Both the position numbers and the translations under genes were made by a program. Source: Lachnospiraceae bacterium P6B14 (GTDB lineage: Bacteria; Bacillota; Clostridia; Lachnospirales; Lachnospiraceae). From it: a stretch of DNA of 64,000 nucleotides. The notes under the pieces are model-generated. The model worked only from the letters and a program-made list of their open reading frames with translations, was not told the origin of the DNA and ran no database searches. Below are positions 1 through 8,332 of this stretch, in pieces (position 1 is the stretch's first letter; each line of letters opens with the position of its first letter). The DNA lies in NCBI GenBank assembly GCA_000687695.1, contig JHWZ01000007.1, positions 1-64,000 of the forward strand. The letters run 5' to 3'.

Positions 1-27
1 TGATATGTACCCAGAATCCTGGACACA
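1..27. repeat. IS left terminal inverted repeat
   Basis: Begins TGATATGTACCC and contains CTGGACA. It pairs with 1446-1472 at about 21 of 27 positions, and both ends obey the TG...CA rule of IS3 elements. Confidence 0.85.
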
Positions 28-37
28 TATTTATGAA

Positions 38-850
38 CTAGGCTGAACACATGGATGCTTCCCTGTATTTTTGGGGAGGCATCCATTTGGTTTTTGCCTG
101 AATTCGTTTGTTGTTGTAGTAATCGATGTATTCTTCAACAGCTTTTGAGAATCCTTCGAAAGAAGTGTATTCTTTCTCATATCCGTAGTACATCTCATTT
201 TTTAATCTTCCAAAGAATGTCTCCATAATGCAGTTGTCATAGCAGTTTCCTTTTCGTGACATGGACTGTGTTATACCGTGTTTTTTGAGTTCTGTTCTAT
301 AGTAGGCGTGTTGATACTGCCAACCCTGATCCGAATGGAATATAAGACCGTTTAAATCAGGGAATCTTTCGAATGCTTTTTCAAGCATACGATGGATTTG
401 CTCCAGATTTGGACTCATTGACAAGTCATAGGATATGATTTCATTAGTGTTCATATCAAGTATCGGCGAAATGTAGCATTTTCCCCAGCTAAAATTGAAC
501 TGAGATACATCCGTCGTCCATTTCTGCAATGGTGCAGTCGTGCTGAAATCCCTGTTGACAAGGTTATCAGCAACCTTGCCGACCTCCCCTTTGTAAGAAT
601 GATACTTTTCCTTGGGCCGCTTCCCCATTAAACCGGCTTCATGCATCAGGCGTTGAACTCGTTTATGGTTTACCTTATAACCACGGTTCAGCAATTCCTG
701 ATACACTCTTCGAACCCCATACCTGCATTTATTGTCTTCGAAAATTTCGCTAATCTTACGCATTAAGTCCTTGTTCCTTTCGGCAACCACATCATCCTTG
801 CTTATTTCGAAGTAGTAGGTGGATTTGGACATCGGCACAGCCTTGAGCAA
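38..850 (-). CDS. IS3-family transposase OrfB (DDE integrase core)
   Basis: Catalytic half of the IS transposase. The order is an HTH_21-type N-terminal segment (ENKCRYGVRRVYQELLNRGY) and then an rve integrase core with the DDE signature: D in WTTDVSQF, D in FHSDQGWQYQ, and E in METFFGRLKNE. The GNCYDN motif before the final E is typical of the IS150 group. The reading frame stays open upstream of the nominal TTG at 850 into the end of orfA (translating KAAIIKELRSKG), so the natural product is almost certainly an OrfAB fusion made by -1 frameshifting. No internal stop is visible and the element looks capable of transposition. Confidence 0.93.
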   Translation of the reverse strand: MLKAVPMSKSTYYFEISKDDVVAERNKDLMRKISEIFEDNKCRYGVRRVYQELLNRGYKVNHKRVQRLMHEAGLMGKRPKEKYHSYKGEVGKVADNLVNRDFSTTAPLQKWTTDVSQFNFSWGKCYISPILDMNTNEIISYDLSMSPNLEQIHRMLEKAFERFPDLNGLIFHSDQGWQYQHAYYRTELKKHGITQSMSRKGNCYDNCIMETFFGRLKNEMYYGYEKEYTSFEGFSKAVEEYIDYYNNKRIQAKTKWMPPQKYREASMCSA

Positions 851-855
851 GTGCT

Positions 856-1425
856 TCAGTTTGAATCCTTTGGAACGGAGTTCCTTGATGATCGCTGCTT
901 TTTCGCCTTGAGTCGCGCAGCTTCCTTTTCTTCTCTCAAGGCGATCTCTTTTTTTATCACTTCGATTTCAGCTTTCATATATTCATTTTCAGCCCTTAAA
1001 CGGATTAGTTCTTCGTATTCGGATTCATCAGGTTTTGGTGGCTTTCTCGTTCCTACTTTTTTCATATCTGGATTCCTCGATTTACGTCCTTTCTGTTTTG
1101 GTATAAGACCATTATAACCGTAAATCTTGTATTTGTGAACCCATTGATAAAGTTGACCTGAAGCAATTCCTGCTGAAACAGCAACAGAGCGGCATGATTC
1201 GCCAGCTAACACCCGCGCAACTAAGGCATATCGTTCTTCTGGTGTCCATTCTTTGTATTGACACTTATTTCGTAAAGCTTCCGGACCACAAGATTCTTCA
1301 ATTCTAACCCATTCTCGTATTTTATCATGAAAACTCCTGCTCCGAATCCCATCGGGAGTATCAGGATATTCACCACGATAATACATTTCCACACATTTTC
1401 TTTTGAATTCATAACTATAGCGCAT
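856..1425 (-). CDS. IS3-family transposase OrfA (helix-turn-helix)
   Basis: 189-aa DNA-binding subunit. The start ATG at 1425 is preceded by a strong AAGGAGG site (1431-1440), so I use it and not the in-frame upstream extension into DUF1836. Two HTH-like segments are visible (YSYEFKRKCVEMYYRGE; then SCRSVAVSAGIASGQLYQWV), followed by a charged coiled coil rich in E, K and R (EYEELIRLRAENEYMKAEIE) that serves oligomerisation in this family. The frame is also open to 1737, so the insertion has produced an in-frame chimera with the N-terminus of the interrupted gene. Confidence 0.9.
   Translation of the reverse strand: MRYSYEFKRKCVEMYYRGEYPDTPDGIRSRSFHDKIREWVRIEESCGPEALRNKCQYKEWTPEERYALVARVLAGESCRSVAVSAGIASGQLYQWVHKYKIYGYNGLIPKQKGRKSRNPDMKKVGTRKPPKPDESEYEELIRLRAENEYMKAEIEVIKKEIALREEKEAARLKAKKQRSSRNSVPKDSN
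898..903 (-). other. Probable -1 ribosomal frameshift site orfA to orfB
   Basis: On the minus strand the orfA codons GCG AAA AAG form an A5G slippery run. Shifting -1 here enters the frame that continues without a stop into OrfB. Location and direction fit IS3-family practice. Frameshifting itself is inferred. Confidence 0.65.
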
Positions 1426-1445
1426 AAAAATACCCTCCTTACTGG

Positions 1446-1472
1446 TTTGTCCAGTAAAGAGGGTACATATCA
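1446..1472. repeat. IS right terminal inverted repeat
   Basis: Inverse of 1-27, ending GGGTACATATCA. It lies just upstream of the orfA ribosome binding site, as expected for the promoter-proximal end of an IS3 element. Confidence 0.85.
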
Positions 1473-1737
1473 GATCCTTGCTGTATTTTTTCTTGATAGG
1501 CGGCGGAAGGACGTCGTTTTTGGTATAATTGTTGATCATCGTTTTCGTCAGGACCTTCTCCTCAGACGTGCGTCTGCAGGCGCCCAAATGCAGATCCATA
1601 AAGGTCGTCACCTGATCCATATATAATTCGATGTCCGGGATGATCTCGGGATCGATGTAATCAATCTCTTTCATTTTGTTTATGAGACCGAGCAGACTTT
1701 CCTCGGTTTCAAGCTGTTTATCGGATTTCGCTGTCAT
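1473..1737 (-). pseudogene. DUF1836 domain protein, 5' fragment interrupted by IS
   Basis: About 88 residues remain, from ATG at 1737 with GGAGG just upstream (1741-1746). The segment PDIELYMDQVTTFMDLHLG followed by LTKTMINNYTKNDVLPPP and KKKYSKD matches the N-terminal half of the DUF1836 family, proteins of about 150-200 aa common in Firmicutes and of unknown role, possibly MerR-like. At the IS boundary the frame runs on into the IS without a stop, producing a hybrid ORF of 293 codons. The 3' half must lie left of the window. Function is presumably lost. Confidence 0.8.
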
Positions 1738-1792
1738 ATATCCTCCATATGTGTTTTTATAGTGTACAGGCTATATATTAACACATTTATAC

Positions 1793-1821
1793 TTGAAAGT
1801 CTATCAGTTTTTCGGTATAAT
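1793..1821 (+). promoter_or_regulatory. Sigma-A promoter for the TrmA-family gene
   Basis: TTGAAA (1793-1798), 17-bp spacer, perfect TATAAT (1816-1821). It lies 50 bp upstream of the start at 1871, in the gap divergent from the DUF1836 fragment. Confidence 0.8.
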
Positions 1822-1870
1822 ATAAACACGTGGCAAATGTCGTCTGCCACAGAGAAAAGAGTGAGAGAAT

Positions 1871-3088
1871 ATGAGCAGAAAATCAAAAAAACGAATTCCC
1901 GAAGGGCCGGAAAAGCCTTTTTGTATACATTTTCCCGAGTGTGGAGGCTGTCTGTACCAGCAGTTTTCCTACGAGGGACAGGCGCTTGAGAAGCTTAAAA
2001 AAGTCCAGAACCTGATATCAGACGTATGTCCCGAGGCGGTACCGAATGAGTGTCTGGCGTCTCCGAGGACAACCGGATATCGCAACAAAATGGAGTTTTC
2101 CTTCGGCGATGCCGAAAAGGACGGACCTTTGACACTGGGACTGCATCAGAGAGGAAGCTTTTATAACATTGTGCCTATCAGTGATTGTCAGATCGTCGAT
2201 AGCGATTACAGAGCGATCGTGTGGGCAACGATGCAGTATTTCAGGGAGAAGGGGCTAAGCTACGTTCATAAAAAGACTCACGAGGGGTATCTCAGACATC
2301 TGCTGGTACGAAAAAGTGTAGCGACAGGCGAGATCATGGTGGCCTTGGTCACGAGTTCGAAGGACTGTTACGAGGGCGGTTCCTACAGTCATACAGAGTG
2401 GATAGATGACTATGTTGACAGGCTTTTGGTACTTGACCTGTATGGGCATATATCCGGGATCCTCCATATAGTCAATGATTCCCTTGCCGATATTGTTCAG
2501 TCTGATCATACCGAACTTTTATATGGCAGTGACTATATTACCGAGAAGCTACTCGGATTGGATTTTAAGATCACGCCGTTTTCATTTTTTCAGACAAACT
2601 CGACCGGTGCTGAGGTTCTGTATTCTGTAGTGAGAGATTACATCGGCGACATCAACGGGATGACCGTTTTTGATCTGTATTCCGGGACCGGTACCATCGC
2701 ACAGCTTTTGGCGCCTGTTGCCAAAAAGGTCATAGGCGTGGAGATCGTAGAGGAGGCTGTGGAGGCCGCCAGAGAGAACGCGGCACTTAATTGCCTTGAT
2801 AATTGTGAGTTTATAGCGGGAGATGTCCTGCAGGTGATGGACGAGATAACGGAGACACCTGATGTAATGGTTCTCGACCCACCGAGAGAGGGGATACACC
2901 CGAAAGCACTTCCGAAGCTGCTTTCATACGGAGTTGAGCATTTTGTATATGTGTCGTGCAAGCCGGATTCGCTTGCCAGGGATCTGACGCCGATACTTGA
3001 AGCCGGCTACCATCCGGTCAAGAGTGTCTGCGTGGATATGTTCCCATGGACAAAACATATAGAGACTGTTTGTCTTTTTGAAAAATGA
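1871..3088 (+). CDS. rlmD: 23S rRNA (uracil-5-)-methyltransferase, RlmD/RlmCD family
   Basis: SAM-dependent m5U methyltransferase of the TrmA/RumA/RlmCD family, acting on 23S rRNA (or possibly tRNA). An iron-sulfur cluster motif lies at C18, C24 and C27 (CIHFPECGGC), with a likely fourth ligand in SDCQIVD near residue 106. The SAM-binding motif is FDLYSGTGTIAQ, the substrate loop LDPPREGIHP, and the catalytic nucleophile is the Cys in YVSCKPDSLARDL. It is 405 aa, shorter than many family members because the N-terminal TRAM domain appears absent, with only 17 residues before the first cluster Cys. A good promoter lies at 1793-1821. The ribosome binding site is weak (GAGAG). Confidence 0.88.
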   Translation: MSRKSKKRIPEGPEKPFCIHFPECGGCLYQQFSYEGQALEKLKKVQNLISDVCPEAVPNECLASPRTTGYRNKMEFSFGDAEKDGPLTLGLHQRGSFYNIVPISDCQIVDSDYRAIVWATMQYFREKGLSYVHKKTHEGYLRHLLVRKSVATGEIMVALVTSSKDCYEGGSYSHTEWIDDYVDRLLVLDLYGHISGILHIVNDSLADIVQSDHTELLYGSDYITEKLLGLDFKITPFSFFQTNSTGAEVLYSVVRDYIGDINGMTVFDLYSGTGTIAQLLAPVAKKVIGVEIVEEAVEAARENAALNCLDNCEFIAGDVLQVMDEITETPDVMVLDPPREGIHPKALPKLLSYGVEHFVYVSCKPDSLARDLTPILEAGYHPVKSVCVDMFPWTKHIETVCLFEK

Positions 3089-3119
3089 CAATAATTAAGC
3101 ATATTGAGAGGAATACTGC

Positions 3120-5621
3120 ATGGAAGAAATCTTCAAAAAGAACGGTATGTTAAGCGGGTCCCACCTGATAATCCTTATTGGAAATACAGTTATGTCATCT
3201 CTTCTCGTATTCGAATCACTTCGAAACAGTTGGGAGACATGGGCTGTTGTTCTCATTGCTATCATGGGTATCATGTGCTGGGTCATGCATATAATCCAGT
3301 TTGGAACCGACAATGAGAGAACATGGATATATGCCATATGCATGATGATCACATTTTTCTATTACGGAGTCCATCCGACAAGCACTTTTGATATGTCCGT
3401 TGTCATGGGTGCTATTATAATGCTGTTTACCATGGCGGGCATCAGTGCGTTAGTCCTGATGGCACAGGTTGTTTACTATTTAACCTTTATATACAATGTA
3501 GTTGCTTATTATGTGAACGGTGGCACGTTTGATCCTCTGATGATCAGCAGGATATGTTTGCATGTAACGGTCATGACACTTATCGCGTGGTTTGCGAGAG
3601 TAATAGTACGCAAATGGAAAAGGATGCTTGATGATATCGGAGAGAGAGTAAACGATATTTCAGAGACTACAGAGAGACTTGATGACTTCCTTGCGAACGC
3701 TTCACACGAGATAAGAACACCCGTTAATGCTGTTATCGGCCTGACATCTGTTTGCGTTGACCGTGGTATAAATGAAGCAAACAAGGATGATGTTGATGCC
3801 ATCAGAAACGCCGGAAGACGAGTGGCGAGTCAGATGAGCGACATTCTGGATTATTCTGAGATTGACAGAAATCTTCTTGTGACAAATAAAGAAAACTACA
3901 TGATATCATCACTTCTTTTTGATCTGGTATCTGAGCTTAAGCCTTATATTATTCCTGAGGTGGAGCTTATCTTTGACGTGGATCCCGCGATCCCTTCCAT
4001 TATGTATTCCGATCTCGGAAAGATTAAAAAAATACTCTGGCACCTGATCATGAACGGTATGAAATATACAAATGCCGGAGGTGTATATGTGAGACTGACG
4101 TCCGAGGAAGGACAGCTTGACTCAGAGGTAAGTCTTTGTATCGATGTAAGCGATACCGGTATCGGTATGACTCAGGAAGAAATAGAGCAGATATATGACA
4201 GATTCTATCAGGTCGATTCATCGAGAAGCCGAGTTAAGGGCGGTTTGGGTCTCGGCATGCACATAGTAAGCGGATTTGTAAGGATTTTGGGAGGCTTTGT
4301 TACCATAAAAAGCGAGATAGGAAAGGGAACCACCGTTCACGTTTGCCTCCCGCAAAAGGTTATCGATCCTTCCGGTTGTGTATCCGTAAGAAATCCTGAA
4401 AAGGTTGTTCTCGGTGCATTTTTCAGCTTTAAAAAATATCCCATACCTGCTGTCAGAGAGTATTATAATTCCATGATAACAAATATTGTCAAGGGAATGG
4501 GTGTCGGTATCCACGGTGTTGATTCCGCGGAGAATCTGAAAAAGGTTGTTGATACAACAGGTGTAACACATATATTTGTCGGTATGAAGGAGTATGAATC
4601 TGCATCAGAGTACATCGAGAGTATAGCTGAAAAGATACCCGTATTCATTACTGCAGATCCCGGATATCAGCTGCCTGCCGGCTCGAAGGTCAGATTCTTT
4701 GAAAAGCCATTGTATTGCTTCCCGGTTATCTCGGCCATAAATGCCACCATGGAAGGCGGAGTTTCCGATAATGTCCGCATCATGCTTGACGGCGTTCGAG
4801 CTCTCGTAGTTGATGATGAGCCGATGAACCTGATTGTTGCTAAGAGTATTTTCTCGGGATATGGTATGGTCATAGACACAGCCGAGTCAGGTCCGGAGTC
4901 CATAGATATGTGTTCGAAAAATGAATACAATATTGTATTTATGGATCATATGATGCCGGGCATGGACGGCGTAGAGGCTATGAAGAGGATCAAATCCCTG
5001 TCTAAGGGCAGAAGTGAGATGGCGATAGTTGCCCTCACCGCAAACACGGTGAGTGCTGCAAGGGATATGTTTATGAAGGAAGGCTTTGATGGATTCGTAG
5101 GAAAGCCGATTGATGCTATGGAGCTTGAAAGAACACTTAAAAACGTACTTCCGAAGAAGTTTATCAGATATGTTGAAGAGGATGATGTAAAGCCTGTTCA
5201 GAATATAAAAAAGACCGAGAGTGTCAGGGGTAAGCATATGGAGAATAATGATAACGAGAGCAAGAGTAATGATTTTGTGTCACTGAAAGCGTTCGGGCTT
5301 GATGCATCAATAGGTCTGGGTTACTGTGATGATGACTCAGAACTGTTTACTGAAATACTGAGAGATTATGCTGCCAATGCTCCTGATAACAGAGCATTTC
5401 TTGACGATATGCTGGCAGCTGAAAACATGGAAGAATATGAGATAAAGATACATTCTGTAAAGAGTACATCGAGGATGATAGGTGCGTTGGAGCTTGGAGA
5501 TATTTCCGAGCGACTAGAGCTTGCTGCTCATGAAGGCAGAATCAATGATGTGAGGAACGAACACGGAGATGCGATGACTATGTACACAGGCCTTACCGAG
5601 GCTATAGATGCTACACTGTAA
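3120..5621 (+). CDS. Hybrid sensor histidine kinase with receiver and HPt domains
   Basis: 833-aa membrane phosphorelay kinase. Hydrophobic segments fill residues about 15-160 (five or so TM helices, no recognised sensor fold), followed by a HisKA dimerisation helix with the phospho-His at H196 in NASHEIRTP. Next come the HATPase (N-box LWHLIMNGMKYTNAGG, G-box DTGIGM, later GGLGLGMHI), a degenerate receiver-like segment, a true receiver (ALVVDDEP, phospho-Asp D609 in FMDHMMPGMDG), and a C-terminal HPt domain with H778 in IHSVKSTSRMIG. All four phosphorelay stations are therefore in one chain. The gene stops 12 bp before a second hybrid kinase, so the two are probably co-transcribed. No DNA-binding regulator is adjacent. 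Confidence 0.9.
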   Translation: MEEIFKKNGMLSGSHLIILIGNTVMSSLLVFESLRNSWETWAVVLIAIMGIMCWVMHIIQFGTDNERTWIYAICMMITFFYYGVHPTSTFDMSVVMGAIIMLFTMAGISALVLMAQVVYYLTFIYNVVAYYVNGGTFDPLMISRICLHVTVMTLIAWFARVIVRKWKRMLDDIGERVNDISETTERLDDFLANASHEIRTPVNAVIGLTSVCVDRGINEANKDDVDAIRNAGRRVASQMSDILDYSEIDRNLLVTNKENYMISSLLFDLVSELKPYIIPEVELIFDVDPAIPSIMYSDLGKIKKILWHLIMNGMKYTNAGGVYVRLTSEEGQLDSEVSLCIDVSDTGIGMTQEEIEQIYDRFYQVDSSRSRVKGGLGLGMHIVSGFVRILGGFVTIKSEIGKGTTVHVCLPQKVIDPSGCVSVRNPEKVVLGAFFSFKKYPIPAVREYYNSMITNIVKGMGVGIHGVDSAENLKKVVDTTGVTHIFVGMKEYESASEYIESIAEKIPVFITADPGYQLPAGSKVRFFEKPLYCFPVISAINATMEGGVSDNVRIMLDGVRALVVDDEPMNLIVAKSIFSGYGMVIDTAESGPESIDMCSKNEYNIVFMDHMMPGMDGVEAMKRIKSLSKGRSEMAIVALTANTVSAARDMFMKEGFDGFVGKPIDAMELERTLKNVLPKKFIRYVEEDDVKPVQNIKKTESVRGKHMENNDNESKSNDFVSLKAFGLDASIGLGYCDDDSELFTEILRDYAANAPDNRAFLDDMLAAENMEEYEIKIHSVKSTSRMIGALELGDISERLELAAHEGRINDVRNEHGDAMTMYTGLTEAIDATL

Positions 5622-5633
5622 AGGAGTACGTGT

Positions 5634-8318
5634 ATGAATATAATTAAAAAATCACGTGAATACCTGAATAACCCCGAATACGATATTAATGAACGTATCT
5701 TTGCGCTGCTTTCCGTTATCGGTCTGTTTGGGTTGCTTCTCGCTATAATCGGCGGTTTCTTTACCGGTGAGGCGTTCTGGTCGATGGTTGTTGCCGTCAG
5801 TTGTTTTGTTGCATTTATATTTCTGATCATACTGGCATTTAAATTTCACAAGGTCAAGATTGTATCAGTGATAGTTGCATTTGTTTTATCTGTTATATTT
5901 ATTCCATTAAACTTTTTTACAAGCGGAGCCATTCATGGCGGAGCTATCTGCTGGAATGTTTTTGTTACAGTTTATATCGGTATGATGCTCAGCGGAAAGA
6001 TAAGAGTATTCTTTTTGATTCTTGAAACGGTTTCCGTTATAGTTACTTATTATGTTTATTACAGATTTCCGAATCTTGCTACGGAAAGAGGCGCATACAC
6101 GGAGTTTGCAGACTCGATCGTGTCATTTTTCCTGGTGAGCTTTATTATAGTTTTCATGATAGCTTTCCAATCGGGACTGCTATTAAAAGAGAATGAGAGA
6201 ACCGTTAAACAGAAGGATGAGATAGATGATCTGAACCGTGCGCAGAATACGTTTTTCTCGAGTATGAGTCATGAGATCCGTACGCCTATCAATACCATAG
6301 TCGGATTAAATGAGATGATACTTCGTGAAAATGCATCGGATGAGATCAATGAGGATGCGATAAATATTCGTTCGGCAAGTCAGCTTTTGTTGCATCTGAT
6401 AAATGATATACTTGATATGTCAAAAATGCAGTCGGGGCAGATGAAACTAACAGAGAGTTCCTATTATGCTGCTGACATGATATCCGATGTAACAAACATG
6501 ATCATGACCAGAGCGAATGAAAAGGGACTTGAGTTCAACATTGATGTGGCTCCGGGAATCCCTGAGGAGCTGTTCGGTGATGATGTGAGGATCAGGCAGA
6601 TTCTGATCAATGTTCTAAATAATGCAGTAAAGTATACCTCAGAAGGTAGTGTGGCACTTTCGATAAATGCCGAGCCTGATACTGAAAAAATAGTAAGGAT
6701 GATCTTTACAATTTCAGATACAGGTATGGGAATACGTAAAGAAAACATACCTTATCTTTTTGATGTATTTAAGCGTGTTGATGAGCAGAAGAATGCGAGG
6801 GTAGAGGGATCCGGTCTTGGTTTGTCTATCGTAAAACAGCTTATAGATATGATGGGCGGTAAGATCTCAGTGAACAGTGTATACACAAAAGGATCAACCT
6901 TCGTAATAGAGATTCCGCAGAAGGCAGTCGGAGAGAAACTCATAGGTGAGGTTGATTTCTTCAAAACCAAGAGGACTAATGAATTAAGGGAATACAGTGC
7001 AAGCTTCGTAGCTCCTGATGCGAGCGTTCTCGTGGTAGATGACACTCCTGCAAACCTGATGGTGGTAGCAAAGCTTCTTCGTGAAACAAAGGTTAATGTG
7101 ACAACCGTTTCATCTGCGGAGGAGGCATTGTCAAAGACTCTTGAGAACCATTATCATGTTATCTTTATGGACCATTTGATGCCGGATATGGACGGAATCG
7201 AGTGTCTGAAGAGAATAAGGAACCAGACGGGAGGCATGTGCAGAGATTCGAAGATTGTCGCCCTGACTGCAAACGCAGGTTCAGACAAGGCAAAGCTTTA
7301 TATGAGAGAGGGCTTTGATACATATCTGGTCAAACCTGTGAGGGGTGTAGAGCTTGAAGATGAGCTTATTAAGCTTTTGCCGAGTGAACTGGTTACCATA
7401 ACAGATGCAAAAACTGACATAGAGAAGAATGCAAGTCTGTGGAGAGACGTTCATAAAGCAAGAGCATCAGTTGTTATTACTACTGACAGTGTCGCTTCGA
7501 TACCGAAGGATGTTCTGGATAAATTCGGTATCAGAGTTATCCCGATCAGAATCCAGACATCGGACGGAGTTTTTCGTGATGGTATTGATATAGATTCAGA
7601 GGGGCTTGTTAAGTACATGACGGAGGAGGACAAAAGAGTTATCGTAAGACCTGTATCCGTTGAAAGGTTCGAGTCGTTTTTTGCTTCATGCTTAAAGGAT
7701 GCAAAAAATGTTATCCATATTTCCGGGTCCGATGTTGTTAATAAGTCAAGCTATCCGAATGCTGTTGAGGCAGCAAAGACATTTGATAATGTTCATGTGG
7801 TCAACAGCGGTCATTTGGCAGGCGCACTCGGCGCTATGTGTATGCTTGCATCCAAAGCCGCAGCTGAGGGTGTCGAGACTGAGGAGCTTCTCGGAATGAT
7901 AGATTCGTTCAGAGACAGCGTAAAGGCTGAGTATATTCTTCAGAATCTTGACTATATGTATGAATCGGGACAGATTGGCAAGTTGTCTGCAAAAATAGTC
8001 AGAGCGTTTTCTCTTCATCCGGTTGTTTATGTAAATGAAACCAAGATGAAGCTTTACCGTGCTTATATGGGTGGTACAAAGAGCGCCTGGAGCAGATATA
8101 TAAAGAGAATGTTGAAAAACAGTGCGGCAGTTGAGAATGATGTAGTTGCAGTCTTTGGTACCAATCTGAAACGTCAGGACAGAGAGTTTATTCAGGAACA
8201 GATCATGAAGCATGTAAAGTTTAAATCTGTTCAGTTTTACACCGGTTCATCTGTAATGGCACTTAATTGCGGCCCCGGATCGTTCGGAATGGTTACGTAT
8301 AAAAAACAAAAAAGATAG
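5634..8318 (+). CDS. Hybrid sensor histidine kinase fused to a C-terminal DegV domain
   Basis: 894 aa. Residues about 22-185 hold five to six TM helices. HisKA has H213 in SSMSHEIRTP, and the HATPase has an N-box at about 326-335, DTGMGI and GSGLGLSIV. The receiver has VLVVDDTP at about 464 and phospho-Asp D513 in FMDHLMPDMDG. From about residue 612 to the end the sequence becomes a complete DegV/EDD fold: VVITTDSVASIP, ISGSDVVNKSSYPNA, VVNSGHLAGALG and a terminal NCGPGSFGM. DegV-family proteins bind fatty acids (FakB in fatty-acid kinase), so lipid sensing or lipid output is a reasonable inference. The ribosome binding site AAGGAG is good. No HPt is present, and the preceding kinase could supply one. 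Confidence 0.88.
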   Translation: MNIIKKSREYLNNPEYDINERIFALLSVIGLFGLLLAIIGGFFTGEAFWSMVVAVSCFVAFIFLIILAFKFHKVKIVSVIVAFVLSVIFIPLNFFTSGAIHGGAICWNVFVTVYIGMMLSGKIRVFFLILETVSVIVTYYVYYRFPNLATERGAYTEFADSIVSFFLVSFIIVFMIAFQSGLLLKENERTVKQKDEIDDLNRAQNTFFSSMSHEIRTPINTIVGLNEMILRENASDEINEDAINIRSASQLLLHLINDILDMSKMQSGQMKLTESSYYAADMISDVTNMIMTRANEKGLEFNIDVAPGIPEELFGDDVRIRQILINVLNNAVKYTSEGSVALSINAEPDTEKIVRMIFTISDTGMGIRKENIPYLFDVFKRVDEQKNARVEGSGLGLSIVKQLIDMMGGKISVNSVYTKGSTFVIEIPQKAVGEKLIGEVDFFKTKRTNELREYSASFVAPDASVLVVDDTPANLMVVAKLLRETKVNVTTVSSAEEALSKTLENHYHVIFMDHLMPDMDGIECLKRIRNQTGGMCRDSKIVALTANAGSDKAKLYMREGFDTYLVKPVRGVELEDELIKLLPSELVTITDAKTDIEKNASLWRDVHKARASVVITTDSVASIPKDVLDKFGIRVIPIRIQTSDGVFRDGIDIDSEGLVKYMTEEDKRVIVRPVSVERFESFFASCLKDAKNVIHISGSDVVNKSSYPNAVEAAKTFDNVHVVNSGHLAGALGAMCMLASKAAAEGVETEELLGMIDSFRDSVKAEYILQNLDYMYESGQIGKLSAKIVRAFSLHPVVYVNETKMKLYRAYMGGTKSAWSRYIKRMLKNSAAVENDVVAVFGTNLKRQDREFIQEQIMKHVKFKSVQFYTGSSVMALNCGPGSFGMVTYKKQKR

Positions 8319-8332
8319 TATTTGGAGATAAT

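Larger units (their letters stand above)
1..1472 (-). mobile_element. IS3-family insertion sequence (IS150-like), complete
   Basis: Complete two-ORF IS3-family element read on the minus strand. Its ends are inverted repeats: the left end begins TGATATGTACCC and the right end finishes GGGTACATATCA, with a second shared block CTGGACA, giving about 21 of 27 matching positions. It encodes OrfA (helix-turn-helix) and OrfB (DDE transposase), with an A5G slippery run where OrfA should shift into OrfB. It sits inside a DUF1836 gene. The target duplication cannot be checked because the left flank is outside the window. The true tip could be the inner TGTACCC, with the outer five bases belonging to the flank, but their symmetry favours the longer repeat. 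Confidence 0.9.

Noticed and set aside
1762-1989. Small + strand ORF of 75 codons
   Set aside because: Runs through the promoter at 1793-1821 and into the methyltransferase gene in another frame, with no ribosome site.
4218-4571. Minus-strand ORFs inside the kinase genes
   Set aside because: Antisense shadows of clear HATPase and receiver coding sequence.
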